Below, one piece after another: positions 5,718 through 6,267 of a stretch of 6,267 nucleotides of DNA (within the stretch, counting starts at the first letter, position 1; every line of letters begins with the position of its first letter). Source of the stretch: Acidimicrobiia bacterium. Its GTDB lineage: Bacteria > Actinomycetota > Acidimicrobiia > Spongiisociales > SHLN01. The notes beneath the pieces were generated by a model, which was not told the DNA's origin, did not search any database, and saw nothing but the letters and a program-made list of their open reading frames with translations. The position numbers were made by a program, and so were the translations under genes. The stretch is taken from assembly GCA_030623545.1 (NCBI GenBank), contig JAUXLW010000078.1, positions 1 through 6,267 on the forward strand. Reading direction: 5' to 3'.

Positions 5718-6267
5718 TCAGGTCACTTCGGAAGTCGGCCCGGTTTCGTGGCGGACGGTCCCAGTCCCCACCGTGTCGCGATCAGGGTGGAAGTACCACA
5801 CGATGCCGGCAGCGACCACGAGGACACCGGCCGCCACCCACATCGACACCTGCATACCGTCTGTGAACGCTTGGGCGGCCGCGTCGGCAAGGGCCCGGCC
5901 GACCTCGCCGCCCAACTGTCCTGCCACCTGGATCGCCGCGCCGATGGAGTCTTCTGCTGCCGCCGCCGCTTGGGCAGGAAGGCCGTCGGTGACGTCACCG
6001 AGCCCGTTTCGATATCCCACGGACAGCAGCGAGCCGAGCAAAGCAATACCCACCGCGCCCCCCACCTCGCGAGTGGTGTCGTTGACGGCCGAGCCGACGC
6101 CGGCCTTGGTGCGCGGCAACGACGACACGATCGCCTCTGTGGAGGGAGGCATCAAGAACGCCAGGCCGGACGCGATGAGGATGATGGCAATGACCACCAA
6201 CCCGTAGTGAGTGCCAGGACTCACAAGGCCCAATCCTGTCATTCCGAGCGCGGAAACCAGCAGCCCG
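5718..6267 (-). CDS. MFS drug exporter, DHA2 (EmrB/QacA) type, C-terminal part (5' end outside window)
   Basis: About 183 codons are visible and the frame is open to the right edge, so this is the C-terminal part of a larger gene. The visible segment has hydrophobic helices GLLVSALGMTGLGL, YGLVVIAIILIASGLAFLMPP, VGGAVGIALLGSLLSVG and MWVAAGVLVVAAGIVWY. The block SAVNDTTREVGGAVGIALLGSL is characteristic of the 14-helix DHA2 family of proton-driven multidrug exporters. A roughly 50-residue Ala/Gly-rich, acidic stretch (YRNGLGDVTDG to AFTDG) separates the last two helices, matching the large loop seen before the last helix in this family. The hydrophilic C-terminal tail is about 24 residues. Substrate cannot be predicted. 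No terminator is visible between its stop and the recA promoter. Family assignment is secure, function beyond drug/metabolite export is not. Confidence 0.85.
   Translation of the reverse strand, partial: GLLVSALGMTGLGLVSPGTHYGLVVIAIILIASGLAFLMPPSTEAIVSSLPRTKAGVGSAVNDTTREVGGAVGIALLGSLLSVGYRNGLGDVTDGLPAQAAAAAEDSIGAAIQVAGQLGGEVGRALADAAAQAFTDGMQVSMWVAAGVLVVAAGIVWYFHPDRDTVGTGTVRHETGPTSEVT

Noticed and set aside
1..6267. Undescribed defence system, mobile element, CRISPR array or tRNA
   Set aside because: All coding space is occupied by recognisable genes, the longest gap is 211 bases, and no repeat arrays, transposase motifs, att-like duplications or tRNA-like folds were seen.

Overview
The window is about 62% GC (estimated by eye) and holds six protein genes, all on the minus strand. 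In transcription order, right to left, they are: the C-terminal part of a 14-helix MFS drug exporter (cut by the right edge), recA, rny (RNase Y), miaB, miaA, and the first part of dapF (cut by the left edge). I found no RNA genes, mobile elements or CRISPR arrays. The order recA-(rny)-miaB-miaA-dapF and a GAAC-N4-GTTC LexA box point to an actinobacterium. RNase Y between recA and miaB, and no recX after recA, make a deep lineage such as Acidimicrobiia my best guess, but the assignment is an inference.

Right end (5548-6267): the MFS gene ends at 5718. The 170 bases before the recA start hold what look like two DNA-damage promoters. The distal one, TTGCTA-N17-TAGCGT, has a perfect LexA box inside its spacer. 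The proximal one resembles the LexA-independent RecA-NDp/PafBC motif (TTGTCACAG-N8-TACATT). This is the two-promoter layout known for mycobacterial recA. It also shows that the recA start is the GTG at 5547, not an upstream in-frame codon.

Centre (4266-4476): the 211 bases between recA and rny contain a candidate promoter and three strong inverted repeats. The last is a 6-bp hairpin with a GNRA-type GGAA loop that buries the rny Shine-Dalgarno sequence. None has the T-run of an intrinsic terminator, so this reads as a structured 5' leader of the RNase Y message. It is the most interesting non-coding signal in the window.

Left two thirds (1-4265): rny, miaB, miaA and dapF are packed with 4- to 13-base overlaps and almost certainly form one translationally coupled operon. 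MiaA and MiaB act in sequence on A37 of tRNAs reading UNN codons (i6A, then ms2i6A). RNase Y is the membrane-anchored endonuclease for mRNA decay. DapF makes meso-diaminopimelate for lysine and peptidoglycan. The miaA start is unresolved: the only start that keeps the first beta strand is a CTG overlapping the miaB stop.

Most of the window is conserved core genome. The leads are regulatory (recA promoters, rny leader) and in MiaA (start codon, divergent C-terminal motif).
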